Shown here piece after piece: positions 17,097 to 25,467 of a stretch of DNA of 64,000 nt. The translations under genes and the position numbers were made by a program. Position 1 is the first letter of the stretch. Each line of letters starts with the position of its first letter. The notes beneath the pieces are model-generated. The model was given only the letters and a program-made list of their open reading frames with translations. It ran no database searches and was not told the DNA's origin. Source of the DNA: Pelagomonas calceolata (taxonomy: Eukaryota; Sar; Pelagophyceae; Pelagomonadales; Pelagomonadaceae); the NCBI GenBank assembly GCA_918797485.1, contig CAKKNE010000002.1, positions 2,942,501 to 3,006,500 of the forward strand, in the 5' to 3' direction.

Positions 17097-17261
17097 CGAT
17101 GCGGATCGATGCGACGCGCGGAGCGTGGGGAGAGCGTGCGGCTGGTGGGTGTGGTGTATAGCTGCTTGCGGAGAGCCTGCACGCTGGTCGCTGCCGACGG
17201 CTGCGACAAAACCAAGAGGGGGAACTTTGCCCTGCGTTCCAAGACGAGCCCAAAACTGCCT

Positions 17262-17284
17262 GCTAGCGGCATAAAGACACTAGC
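17262..17284 (+). promoter_or_regulatory. CTAG quasi-palindrome, candidate promoter element
   Basis: Reads GCTAGCGGCA then TAAAGACACTAGC, identical over its full 23 bp to the copy at 30284. It lies in a divergent spacer, 148 bp before the SUMF2-like ATG (plus) and 165 bp before the Rab ATG (minus). Confidence 0.6.
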
Positions 17285-17432
17285 ACTCAGCCGTAAAGCT
17301 CCATAACTCCAGCTATACGGCCGCAGAGCTCAAGCCATTGGCGTCAGACGATCGCTACCCACCCCAACGCCATCGCGCAAGCGCAAGATCTGCTTCAAAT
17401 TGCCCAGCAAGATAGATAACGCAGCCAAAGCC

Positions 17433-18434
17433 ATGCTGCTCCTCTACTGGCTCCTCGCTACAGCCGCAGCGCAAGAAATGGTGAGAATAGAAGGCGGCTG
17501 GGCGACCTTCGGCACGTCCTTTGCCGACGAGGACGTCCCGAAGACCTTCGCGCCCAAGGATACCGAGGGCGAGCAGCTCGCGGGTCTGAAGGAGTCGCTC
17601 GGCGACGACGTCTTCGGTGCCATCGCCAAGACGACGGGTCTCGATAAGCGACCGTCGTCCTTGTCCAGAGATGGTGCAAATGTAGCGCAGCAGCGCCGCG
17701 TGAAGACCTTCGACATCGACGCGACGGTCGTCTCGAACGACGAGTTCAAAAAATTTGTACGGGCCACGAAGCACGAGACGGAGGCCGAGAAGTTCCGCTG
17801 GTCCTTTGTGCTTGAAATGTTGGCGTCGAACGCGACGATCAACCAGAGCGACAGTAAACATGGCCTCGGAAGGGTCCAGTCGTCGCCGCACTGGCTCGGG
17901 GTCTACGGTGCCACCTGGCGGAAGCCGGAGGGCCCCGACTCGAGCATACGAGGCAAGGGCAACTACCCCGTCATCCAGGTGTCGTGGAACGACGCCGTCG
18001 CGTACTGCGCGTGGGCGGGCAAGCGGCTCCCTTCGGAATTGGAATGGGAAACAGCAGCTAGAGGAGGCCTCGAGGACGAGCCCTTCCCCTGGGGCGACCG
18101 CGATGATGATGTTCACAAAAGAATGAATGGCTGGGAGGGCGCGTTCCCCGACGAGAACCTGGCGAAGGATGGATATATTGGAGTCGCGCCGGTCGATCAG
18201 TACGCGCCGAACGCCTTCGGCGTCTATAATGCGGTGGGCAACGTCTGGGAGTGGTGCGCCGGCGGCACGCCGGAGAAGCGGCCCTTGCGGGGCGGCTCCT
18301 TCGTCGACACCGTCGATGGGAGCCACAACCACGCGCTGCGCTGCGCGACGCGGATGGACCAGACGGCTGATTCCGGCGGGCACAACACGGGGTTCCGGTG
18401 CGCGCGCGACGTTTCGGGGGAGGGGGAATTGTGA
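17433..18434 (+). CDS. SUMF2-like (pFGE) sulfatase-modifying factor paralogue, ER lumen
   Basis: A 333-residue protein with signal peptide MLLLYWLLATAAAQ and an FGE-sulfatase domain: MVRIEGGWATFGT, SFVLEMLAS, HPV-like VIQVSWNDAVAYCAWAGKRLPSELEWETAARGG, PWGDRDDD, YNAVGNVWEWCAGG, GGSFVDTVDGSHNHALR, TGFRCARD. The VDTVDGS..NH segment matches SUMF2 rather than SUMF1, so the active Cys pair that oxidises sulfatase cysteine to formylglycine is absent. The C-terminus EGEL resembles the PGEL ER-retrieval tail of animal SUMF2. Likely role: a non-catalytic partner or modulator in the ER. The convergent stop is 30 bp away. Confidence 0.85.
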   Translation: MLLLYWLLATAAAQEMVRIEGGWATFGTSFADEDVPKTFAPKDTEGEQLAGLKESLGDDVFGAIAKTTGLDKRPSSLSRDGANVAQQRRVKTFDIDATVVSNDEFKKFVRATKHETEAEKFRWSFVLEMLASNATINQSDSKHGLGRVQSSPHWLGVYGATWRKPEGPDSSIRGKGNYPVIQVSWNDAVAYCAWAGKRLPSELEWETAARGGLEDEPFPWGDRDDDVHKRMNGWEGAFPDENLAKDGYIGVAPVDQYAPNAFGVYNAVGNVWEWCAGGTPEKRPLRGGSFVDTVDGSHNHALRCATRMDQTADSGGHNTGFRCARDVSGEGEL

Positions 18435-18464
18435 TGTAATTTTTGTGTTTGCTTAGAGCTAGGC

Positions 18465-19337
18465 TTAGGCGGCGGACTCTTCATCTAAGTCACTTCTCAA
18501 TCGTGCGACGAAGAACACAGCGGCAGCAACGAAGGCGCCTGATTTCTGCCGGTCTTGCCAATTCATCGACAAGGCAAGCGCTATGTCGCTCAACCTGTGA
18601 ATTTCATCGCTGTCCCACTCCCGGAGCCAAAATATGAAACTGGCCATATCGCTCGGTTCCGCCCAGGATTCCAGCCCCGAGCCCACAAGCGACTCGGGAT
18701 TCAAGAGCTCGTCGAGGGTTATCTCCCGATGGTAATCACCAAGGAGCGCGAATTCTCCCAGTCGTTCCATCCACAAACGCAACAACGTAATAGGCATCTC
18801 TGCCCGGTAGCGTCCTCTTCCTCTTGTTTCGAGGTGGTGTTCGACGCTTTCTAAGGCCATCGTGAGACGTCCGAGGCCGTCCATAGACGGCTCGACGAGT
18901 GCCAGGAAACGCGCCACACTTGGCTTGAACACCCCGACCATGCCGGCGAGAGTGTTACCACGGTCCCAATTCCAAAAAGTGTCAGTTAGTATCGTGCTAT
19001 CGCCCGCCAAGCAACTCTCCCTTTTATTATTCCACAGCAGGATGAACTCCAACAGCACCTGTCTGGGGTCTACCGCCCACGCCGCTCGGAACGTCGCGGT
19101 CTCCGCGGCGGATGACGGCCGTTCCAGCGCGTTCGTGACCATGGCGTTCTCGACGACGTACTTAAGTGGCCTCCAGCGCCCGCGCGTCAGACATCGGCGT
19201 GCCGCCGATCGCATCGCTTTTGAGACTTGCTTTGCATTGGTGTGCACTTCCTCAAATGGCAAGAACTCGAGGCACCGCTCGACTAGCTCCGGCGGCAGGA
19301 TGCCCGTAAACCCAGTTTGTGAACGGCGGCGCGGCAT
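18465..19337 (-). CDS. F-box-like protein of unknown substrate
   Basis: ATG at 19337, 290 residues. Residues about 12-48 (GILPPELVERCLEFLPFEEVHTNAKQVSKAMRSAA) form an F-box-type helix set. The rest is alpha-helical with Trp-rich segments (FILLWNNKRE, FWNWDRGN, FIFWLREWD) and no repeats I can name. An earlier in-frame start would use TTG. Possibly an SCF adaptor of a lineage-specific family. Confidence 0.6.
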   Translation of the reverse strand: MPRRRSQTGFTGILPPELVERCLEFLPFEEVHTNAKQVSKAMRSAARRCLTRGRWRPLKYVVENAMVTNALERPSSAAETATFRAAWAVDPRQVLLEFILLWNNKRESCLAGDSTILTDTFWNWDRGNTLAGMVGVFKPSVARFLALVEPSMDGLGRLTMALESVEHHLETRGRGRYRAEMPITLLRLWMERLGEFALLGDYHREITLDELLNPESLVGSGLESWAEPSDMASFIFWLREWDSDEIHRLSDIALALSMNWQDRQKSGAFVAAAVFFVARLRSDLDEESAA

Positions 19338-19399
19338 GGCGTGTGCCGTGCAAAGGGCTTTCAGAGTTTTTTTCAGCAAGCGTCTGCAGCAACCTTGGC

Positions 19400-19555
19400 G
19401 TCAAAAGTACCCATACAGTACCTATACCTACCTATACCTATCCTGAAAAAAAAAATCAGAAAGCCCCCAAAATTCCCTGAAATAACCGCCACATAGAGAT
19501 ACAATTAGGTGTATCCCCCCAGCGGCTCCGCAACTAGTCCTAGCACCGTCACGGT
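19400..19555 (-). repeat. Copy 2 of the dispersed repeat, inverted
   Basis: On the minus strand, 19507-19555 reads GACGGTGCTAGGACTAGT then TGCGGAGCCGCTGGGGGG, matching 11105-11153. Further along (19403-19443) lies a GGTATAGGTAGGTATAGGT run like the one after copy 1. It fills most of the spacer between the F-box-like gene and the VPS9/ankyrin gene stop. Confidence 0.55.
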
Positions 19556-19602
19556 AACAGAATATACTAGAGATACCATAAACAAAGCTTACACACAACT
19601 AC

Positions 19603-22600
19603 TCAACTCACAGCCATCGCCGCCAGAAACCGCATCATGGTCCCGTACGACTTCTTCGAAGCCCAGGACGAGGCCGTGCGTCCGGCCGCGTCGCGCTTCG
19701 ACGCGTCGGCGCCGCTCTTCACAAGGCGCGTACAGACGTCGATCGCGCCCGCTGCCGCGGCGTGCATCAGAGGCGTGGCACCATTTGAATCGACGACGTC
19801 GACGCGGCACTTGCGTTTTAACAACGCCTTGACCGCCTCGAGGTTTCCCGCGGCCGCCGCGACGTGGAGAGGAGTGGCGCGGTCTCGCGCCCGCCGCGCG
19901 TGCAGGAGCTTCGGTCGCTGCCTTAATAAACCGTCCAGCGCCAAGACGTGGCCACGACTCGCCACGTCAAAAATACTGACCGCGTCGGGGTCCGCTTGTA
20001 ACAATGCCCCGAGGGCGACGTGGCCGCGCGCCGCGGCGTAGTCCTTCGCCGCGCGGCCCTTGTGGCACATGGCGTCGCGCAGGGCGCCCGCAGCTAACAA
20101 AGCCAGGACGCCATCATCAAAACCCGAAGCGGCGCTCTGCATCAACGGTGAGACGCCGCGGCGGTCACCCAAGTTGACGTCGACATCGGGATGGGCCAGC
20201 AGCCGCCTGACGACAGATAATTTTCCTGCGGCGCAGGCCGCAAGTAGGATCGTGGCGCCGTGCGTGGAACCGTTGTCGACGCCGTTGAGCTCTACACCTT
20301 GTAAAAGGAGCGCGACGACGCCCTTCTCGTCTCCAATCGATGCCAACTGCCGCGCGTCATCCACAGCCGGGTCGAACTGCAACACGGGCGCCGCGAGGCC
20401 GTCCGCCAGGTCGGCCGCCCAGTTGCCCGGAACGACGTCCGCGTCGAGCGCGAGGCGCCGCCGCGCCCAATCCAGCGGCGTCCGGAACGCCCGGTCCCTC
20501 GCGTGTCTTTCGGCGCCCGCGGCCAATAACGCCAGAAGCATGGATGCGGAACCGCGGATCGCCGCATAATGCAAAGCCGTCAGGCCGTAGGGGTTGGACG
20601 CGTCGAGTTCGATACCAGGTACAGCGAGCAGCAGCTTCGCCGCATCCTTCGCGTCGTACGCACAGGCCGCGATGAGCGGCGTCCAGAGCTCGGGGTGGTA
20701 GGCCTCGCGCGTCTGGCACCGGCTCCTTTCGTTGACGTCCGCGCCGCGCGTGAGCAGGGCCCGGACGCCGTCGGCGTCGTCCCGTGCCGCTAGTAGAACG
20801 AGGGGGCGCTTCACAGGATCCGATGCGAGGAGCGCCAGCAGCCGCTTCCTGTCCGTCGAGAGAACGACCTCCGACGCGCGCCGGCCGGCCGCGTCCCTTA
20901 CTGACGTCTTGGCGCCTCTATTTAACAGCAACGCGACGACGTCGGGCTGCGCGGCGGCCGTGGCTCGCATGAGAGCCGTCGCCCCATCGCCACCCGGCGC
21001 GTCGACGGCGGCGCCCCCGTCCAGCAACGCCCGCGCCGCGGCGACGTGGCCACAGTCGGCTGCTACATGTAAAGCCAGGTCGCCCTCCTTTGTAGATGCG
21101 TCGGCGGGCCAGTTCTGCGCGAGTAAGGCGGCGATCCGGTCGCCGTCGTTGCTATCGACTGCCGCCAGGACGACGGCGCCGTCTCTCGATGCAGTCTCCG
21201 GGGTCTCGAGCGCCGCTCGGAGTTGGGAGGAACCGCAATCACCACACCAGGCCAGCGCATCACGGCGGTCCGCGCCGCGGTTCAGGAGTAATGCGGCGCA
21301 AGCGGCCTGATTCAACGCTGTTGCCCGGCCCCGCAGCCCAACACACCACATCAGCGCCGTGGCGCCCTCGTGGGTCGCGTTCGGGTCCGCGTCACTGTCG
21401 AGCAACGCGGCGACGCAGGCCGGCGCCGTCGCGGCGCACGCGGCGACGAGAGCGGGACAGCCTTTGGCGTCGGCCGCGTCGGCGTTTCCCCCCTTGGCCA
21501 GCAGGGCGCGCAGCACGTCGACGTCCGCCTTCGATGCCGCGGCCACGACGGCCTCGTCCGTCGGCGGACCGCAGCTCAATAACACGCGCGTCGCGCGGTG
21601 CCGCGCGACCATGAAAGCTGTCCGACCTTTCACGTCGCGCTTTGACGCGTCGGCGCCCTTTCTCAGCAATGCGGCGCAGACGCTCGCCGCGCCGACGGCG
21701 GCTGAAGCCATCAGCGCCGTTCGCCCGTCCCGTAGCGTGGCGTTAACGTCCGAGACTTTCGCAAGAGCTTCGTCGACGCATACCTGGCCCTCGATCGCGG
21801 CGATGAGGGGAGAAACCACGCATCGCGCGTCCGGCGCCGAGACGTCGACGCCGGCGGCCAGCAAGAGCCGGAAGGCCTTGGCGTCGCCCCTTCCTGCCGC
21901 TGCGCAGGCCTCGTCCACGAGGGCCGCCGCTCTTACACCACTCTTGAAGGCCTCGTCGGAAATCAAGCCCTCGAGCGGCGCCGCGCTCCGCAGCTGTTGC
22001 GAAGCAAAGTCGACCGCAACTCGTAAAGACGCGGCTGCGTAGCCCCGCTCGCCCCGGAGCTGATATGATGACGCATACGTTTCGACGAACCAGAGCGTCG
22101 TGACCAGGCGGCGCGGGTTGGCCCGGATGGCCACATATGTTAAAGACGGCACGACGTCGTCGGCGCCCACGTTCTCGTAGGCCTCCAGTCTTCGCCCTTT
22201 ATTCCTCACTTTCTCAGCGGCGGCGGCGGCGAAGCGGCAGCACTGCGCCACTCTATCCAAGACCTCGGAGACGCTTTGCGCGTTGTCGGTGGCGCGCAGC
22301 TCCTCGACGGCGACGGCCCACTCGCCGCCTATGTCGTTGTCGGCCTCGCCCGGAGCGCTCACGCCAAGGTGCTCGAGTCGCAGGAAGCGAAGCCTCCCTA
22401 ACGTGACCGCGAGCTCGTCGTCGCCCCCGGGGCTCAGATTTAACAGGGCGTCGACGCAGGACGGCATGAGCCGCCGCTCGACGGCGGCCTCGCAGCGCTC
22501 CCAGAACTCGTCGTCCTCGTCCTCTTCCTCCTTCTCCCGCAGGTTCTTGAGGACGCCGTCGTCGCGTTGCAGAGGCTTGAGGAGCTTGGCCTCGCGCAGC

Positions 22601-23901
22601 GACCGGACGGCGCCGCGACAGGTGCCCCAGAACCGCCGCTGCCCATCTTCCGTGAGATCCGATTTGCTAAAGGACTCGCCAAAACCGTCGAGCCGCTTGC
22701 GGAGCGCCTTGGCCTTGTCGAGCGCCGCGGCGACGGCGCGCTCCGGCGAAGCAGTGTCGTCGGACGCCAGGAGGGCGTCCGCGAGCGTATCAGGCGCGGG
22801 GCTGGAGAAGGCCAGCCGCAGTGGCCGCGCCTCGCGGTTCAAGAGCGCCGCGGCGCCAGCGAAAGCCAAGCCGCCCACGCGCACGCCGTCGACGGCGACG
22901 AGCCGCGAGCCGAGCGACGGCGGCGGGTCCGCCGACGCGTAGCCGTCGACGCCGTCGACGACGCAGCCGTTGGTCACGGACGAGAACTGGAGGCCGATAT
23001 CCTTTGTCTGGACGACGACGTCGTACGTTTCGCCGGGCGCGCGCACCGTGACGACCCGGCGGGGCGCTGCGGCTTCGGCCGTCGGTGAGGCGACGGCCCA
23101 CGGGGCCTGGAGGCGCCCAAGACCCACCGCCGCGGCGCTTTCCGTCGCGGCCCGCTCCGCCTCGGCTTTTCGTCGCGCGGCGACGGCCGGCGGCGCTGCC
23201 AATACGGCCTGCTGGACCCGGTCCGGCGGGGCGCGCGCAGACAAGGGCCCGGTGCTCGCACCAATGGGCGCCGTCGACGAGCGGAACAGCGAGTCCGACG
23301 CCATGGCCCAGACCGCCGCCGCGTACGTCCGCCGCTCGAGGACGCTCGCCCACGCGCGCCACCGTTTCCGGCCCGCCTCGGAGGTGGCCCACGCCGTCAC
23401 GGTCGTCGAGGCTCTGAGATAGCCCTTGGTCTCGGCGACGACCCAGCGCTCGCAGAGATTCCACTCGTCGTCATCAGGACCCGTGGCAGTGCCGAGCTCC
23501 GCTTGAGACGCAGCGGCACGCGCCGCGCCCGGATTCGCCGCGGCCCAGCACCGCGCCTCAAGGATGAGTCCGTCGTCCTTCACGAACGTACAGCGCTGCG
23601 CCTCGCGTATCGCCACGCCGTCGCAGGCGTACTGGACACGGCGCTCGCGGCAGGCGCCGTGCTTGCTCCACTTGCCGAAGACGACCGCGGACTGACCGCC
23701 GTCATGCCTAGCGCGCTCTCCTGGTTTTACGTCGTCGGCGAGAAACAACAAAAAGAAGGGGCTCGCCGGCATCGATATGGTCACCTCGCCGATGGGTCGG
23801 AGCGCGGTGTGCTCGTGGAAGCCGAGGAAGGGGAGAGTGGGCGTTTTAGCGCACTGCCACGAGTTGTCTTGTACCACCGGCCACGGCGGCCCTTCAGCCA
23901 T
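19603..23901 (-). CDS. Large PDZ / VPS9 / ankyrin-repeat protein, candidate Rab5-type GEF
   Basis: The ATG at 23901 gives 1432 residues. An N-terminal domain of about 200 residues is unassigned. Residues about 285-370 (YDVVVQTKDIGLQF...LGSRLVAVDGVRVGGLAFAGAAALL) fit a PDZ domain. About 465-640 is a VPS9 domain with the hallmark VGADDVVPSLTYVAIRAN and the ELRGERGYAAASL-type motif. From about 660 to the end there are many ankyrin repeats (GRTALMASAA, TPLHVAAAAGNLEAVKALL). VPS9 domains exchange nucleotide on Rab5-family GTPases, and VPS9 with ankyrins recalls animal ANKRD27. An earlier frame start uses TTG. Likely an endosomal traffic regulator. Confidence 0.8.
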   Translation of the reverse strand: MAEGPPWPVVQDNSWQCAKTPTLPFLGFHEHTALRPIGEVTISMPASPFFLLFLADDVKPGERARHDGGQSAVVFGKWSKHGACRERRVQYACDGVAIREAQRCTFVKDDGLILEARCWAAANPGAARAAASQAELGTATGPDDDEWNLCERWVVAETKGYLRASTTVTAWATSEAGRKRWRAWASVLERRTYAAAVWAMASDSLFRSSTAPIGASTGPLSARAPPDRVQQAVLAAPPAVAARRKAEAERAATESAAAVGLGRLQAPWAVASPTAEAAAPRRVVTVRAPGETYDVVVQTKDIGLQFSSVTNGCVVDGVDGYASADPPPSLGSRLVAVDGVRVGGLAFAGAAALLNREARPLRLAFSSPAPDTLADALLASDDTASPERAVAAALDKAKALRKRLDGFGESFSKSDLTEDGQRRFWGTCRGAVRSLREAKLLKPLQRDDGVLKNLREKEEEDEDDEFWERCEAAVERRLMPSCVDALLNLSPGGDDELAVTLGRLRFLRLEHLGVSAPGEADNDIGGEWAVAVEELRATDNAQSVSEVLDRVAQCCRFAAAAAEKVRNKGRRLEAYENVGADDVVPSLTYVAIRANPRRLVTTLWFVETYASSYQLRGERGYAAASLRVAVDFASQQLRSAAPLEGLISDEAFKSGVRAAALVDEACAAAGRGDAKAFRLLLAAGVDVSAPDARCVVSPLIAAIEGQVCVDEALAKVSDVNATLRDGRTALMASAAVGAASVCAALLRKGADASKRDVKGRTAFMVARHRATRVLLSCGPPTDEAVVAAASKADVDVLRALLAKGGNADAADAKGCPALVAACAATAPACVAALLDSDADPNATHEGATALMWCVGLRGRATALNQAACAALLLNRGADRRDALAWCGDCGSSQLRAALETPETASRDGAVVLAAVDSNDGDRIAALLAQNWPADASTKEGDLALHVAADCGHVAAARALLDGGAAVDAPGGDGATALMRATAAAQPDVVALLLNRGAKTSVRDAAGRRASEVVLSTDRKRLLALLASDPVKRPLVLLAARDDADGVRALLTRGADVNERSRCQTREAYHPELWTPLIAACAYDAKDAAKLLLAVPGIELDASNPYGLTALHYAAIRGSASMLLALLAAGAERHARDRAFRTPLDWARRRLALDADVVPGNWAADLADGLAAPVLQFDPAVDDARQLASIGDEKGVVALLLQGVELNGVDNGSTHGATILLAACAAGKLSVVRRLLAHPDVDVNLGDRRGVSPLMQSAASGFDDGVLALLAAGALRDAMCHKGRAAKDYAAARGHVALGALLQADPDAVSIFDVASRGHVLALDGLLRQRPKLLHARRARDRATPLHVAAAAGNLEAVKALLKRKCRVDVVDSNGATPLMHAAAAGAIDVCTRLVKSGADASKRDAAGRTASSWASKKSYGTMMRFLAAMAVS

Positions 23902-24065
23902 TCTAGGGGTGTGAGAGGCTTTATGCACAGGGTTGCTCCAGGACGGCGACAATGGTTCTACGCTGTACCAGCTCGAGAGTGAGTGTGCTATCGCTGCAAG
24001 CGACCTTCACTTAACCGGTAACCGCCCTTTTTAGCGTGCAGAGCAAAAAAAAATGCTGCTCAATC

Positions 24066-24089
24066 CCTAGCGGCATGTGAGGCACTAGC
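24066..24089 (+). promoter_or_regulatory. CTAG quasi-palindrome, variant copy
   Basis: Reads CCTAGCGGCATG then TGAGGCACTAGC. Divergent spacer, 200 bp before the ketohexokinase ATG (plus) and 165 bp before the VPS9/ankyrin ATG (minus). Confidence 0.5.
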
Positions 24090-24288
24090 AAGCTAAAAAA
24101 ATTTAATTGCGCTCTGAACCGCAATTTTGCCCATACGACTCATTTCCGAACTGCCGTTTATCGTTCATCTGTTTTTCGGTTGGCACGCTGACGCGCGGAG
24201 CAACTTTCGCAGCGCTGAAGCGAGACACAGCTCGTGCTGGCATTACAGTGCTCCTGCAGCGCTGCAGAGCCGTCGCGCGGAGTATAGC

Positions 24289-25461
24289 ATGGCGCAAGAC
24301 CGGCCGCCCGCCCCGCCCTTCCCCCGCGACGAGGTCGACCCGAAGACGGCGATCGGCTCCGCGCGAAACCAGCAGCCCTTCGTCGAGTACTTCGCGCGCG
24401 CGCCGCCGGAGAGCGGCACGAAGGGCACGTGGCCCAAGCCCGAGGCCTTCGAGGCGGCGCCGAAGCCGCCCGCGCCGCCCTCTTCAAAACGCGAGGCGTC
24501 CGTGCTGTTCGTCGGCCTGGCGTGTGTTGATGTTGTGATGAGTGTAGACAAGTACCCGACGGAGGACACGTGCTGCCGCGCGTCGAGTATGCGACGGTGC
24601 CGCGGCGGCAACGCGTCCAACTCCGCGGTCGTCGCGCGCGCCTGCGGCGTCGATGCGACGTGGCTCGGGACGTGTCCTCGGCGAGACTCGATGGATTCAA
24701 ATTTTATAGTAGGTGATCTCGAGGCCTGCGGCGTGAAAACGGCGCCCGTCTTTCGGGATGCGGTCGAGCACGCGCCCACGTCACATATAGTCCACAACAC
24801 TTGCACATCCTCTCGGACGATCGTCCACTGCCGGGGCGCGTTGGACGAGTTGCGGGAGAGCGACTTTCCTGAACCGGATTTCGATTGGGCGCACTTCGAG
24901 GGCCGCGCGGGGAACGCGGACGTTTTACGGGAAGCGATGCGGCGGTATAGAGAAGCGGGTACCACAGTCTCGCTCGAGCTCGAGAAGCTGGACGAAAGTC
25001 TCGATTCGTTAGAAGACGAAGCTGACGTTGTCTTGTACTCGAAAGAACGCGCCGAGCGGGACGGCTATCGAGATCCGGTCAAATTCTTAGCGAGAAAAGC
25101 CTCGGACTTTTGTAAAAGGGGCCAAGCCCAAAAGATCATGACCTGCGCCTGGGGCGAGCACGGCGCCGCGGCCTGCGCCGTCGAGGGTTTGACGATCCTG
25201 ATTTTGAGAGCAGGTGCTCTGAAGACGGACGTCGTCGACACGGTCGGCGCCGGCGACTCCTTCAACGGCGCCTTCGTGGCGGCGCTGGCGTCGGGCGACG
25301 ATGGGGGCAACGACGGCGCGCTGGGGCGGGCGCTGCGCGTCGCTAGTCATGTCGCGGGGCAGAAGGTCGGGCGCGTGGGCTTCGCGGGCTTGCGGTACCC
25401 GTCCGTGGCCGATTGTTCCGAGATATGGCTCGAGGTCGCGGCGCAGTGTGGGAGTAAGTAA
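24289..25461 (+). CDS. Ketohexokinase-like PfkB-family sugar kinase
   Basis: The ATG at 24289 gives 390 residues. An in-frame extension upstream to 24127 lacks a stop, but its start codon is not ATG. After a Pro-rich N-terminus of about 65 residues the kinase begins VLFVGLACVDVVMSVDKYPTED, closely like animal ketohexokinase, then CRGGNASNSAVVARACG. The ATP/catalytic motif is DTVGAGDSFNGAFVAAL near residue 315. The HIEGR-like HFEGRAGN and CAWGEHGAAA segments also match KHK. Role: phosphorylation of fructose to fructose-1-phosphate is inferred from the family. The stop is 6 bp from the convergent stop of the next gene. Confidence 0.85.
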   Translation: MAQDRPPAPPFPRDEVDPKTAIGSARNQQPFVEYFARAPPESGTKGTWPKPEAFEAAPKPPAPPSSKREASVLFVGLACVDVVMSVDKYPTEDTCCRASSMRRCRGGNASNSAVVARACGVDATWLGTCPRRDSMDSNFIVGDLEACGVKTAPVFRDAVEHAPTSHIVHNTCTSSRTIVHCRGALDELRESDFPEPDFDWAHFEGRAGNADVLREAMRRYREAGTTVSLELEKLDESLDSLEDEADVVLYSKERAERDGYRDPVKFLARKASDFCKRGQAQKIMTCAWGEHGAAACAVEGLTILILRAGALKTDVVDTVGAGDSFNGAFVAALASGDDGGNDGALGRALRVASHVAGQKVGRVGFAGLRYPSVADCSEIWLEVAAQCGSK

Positions 25462-25467
25462 CATGTC

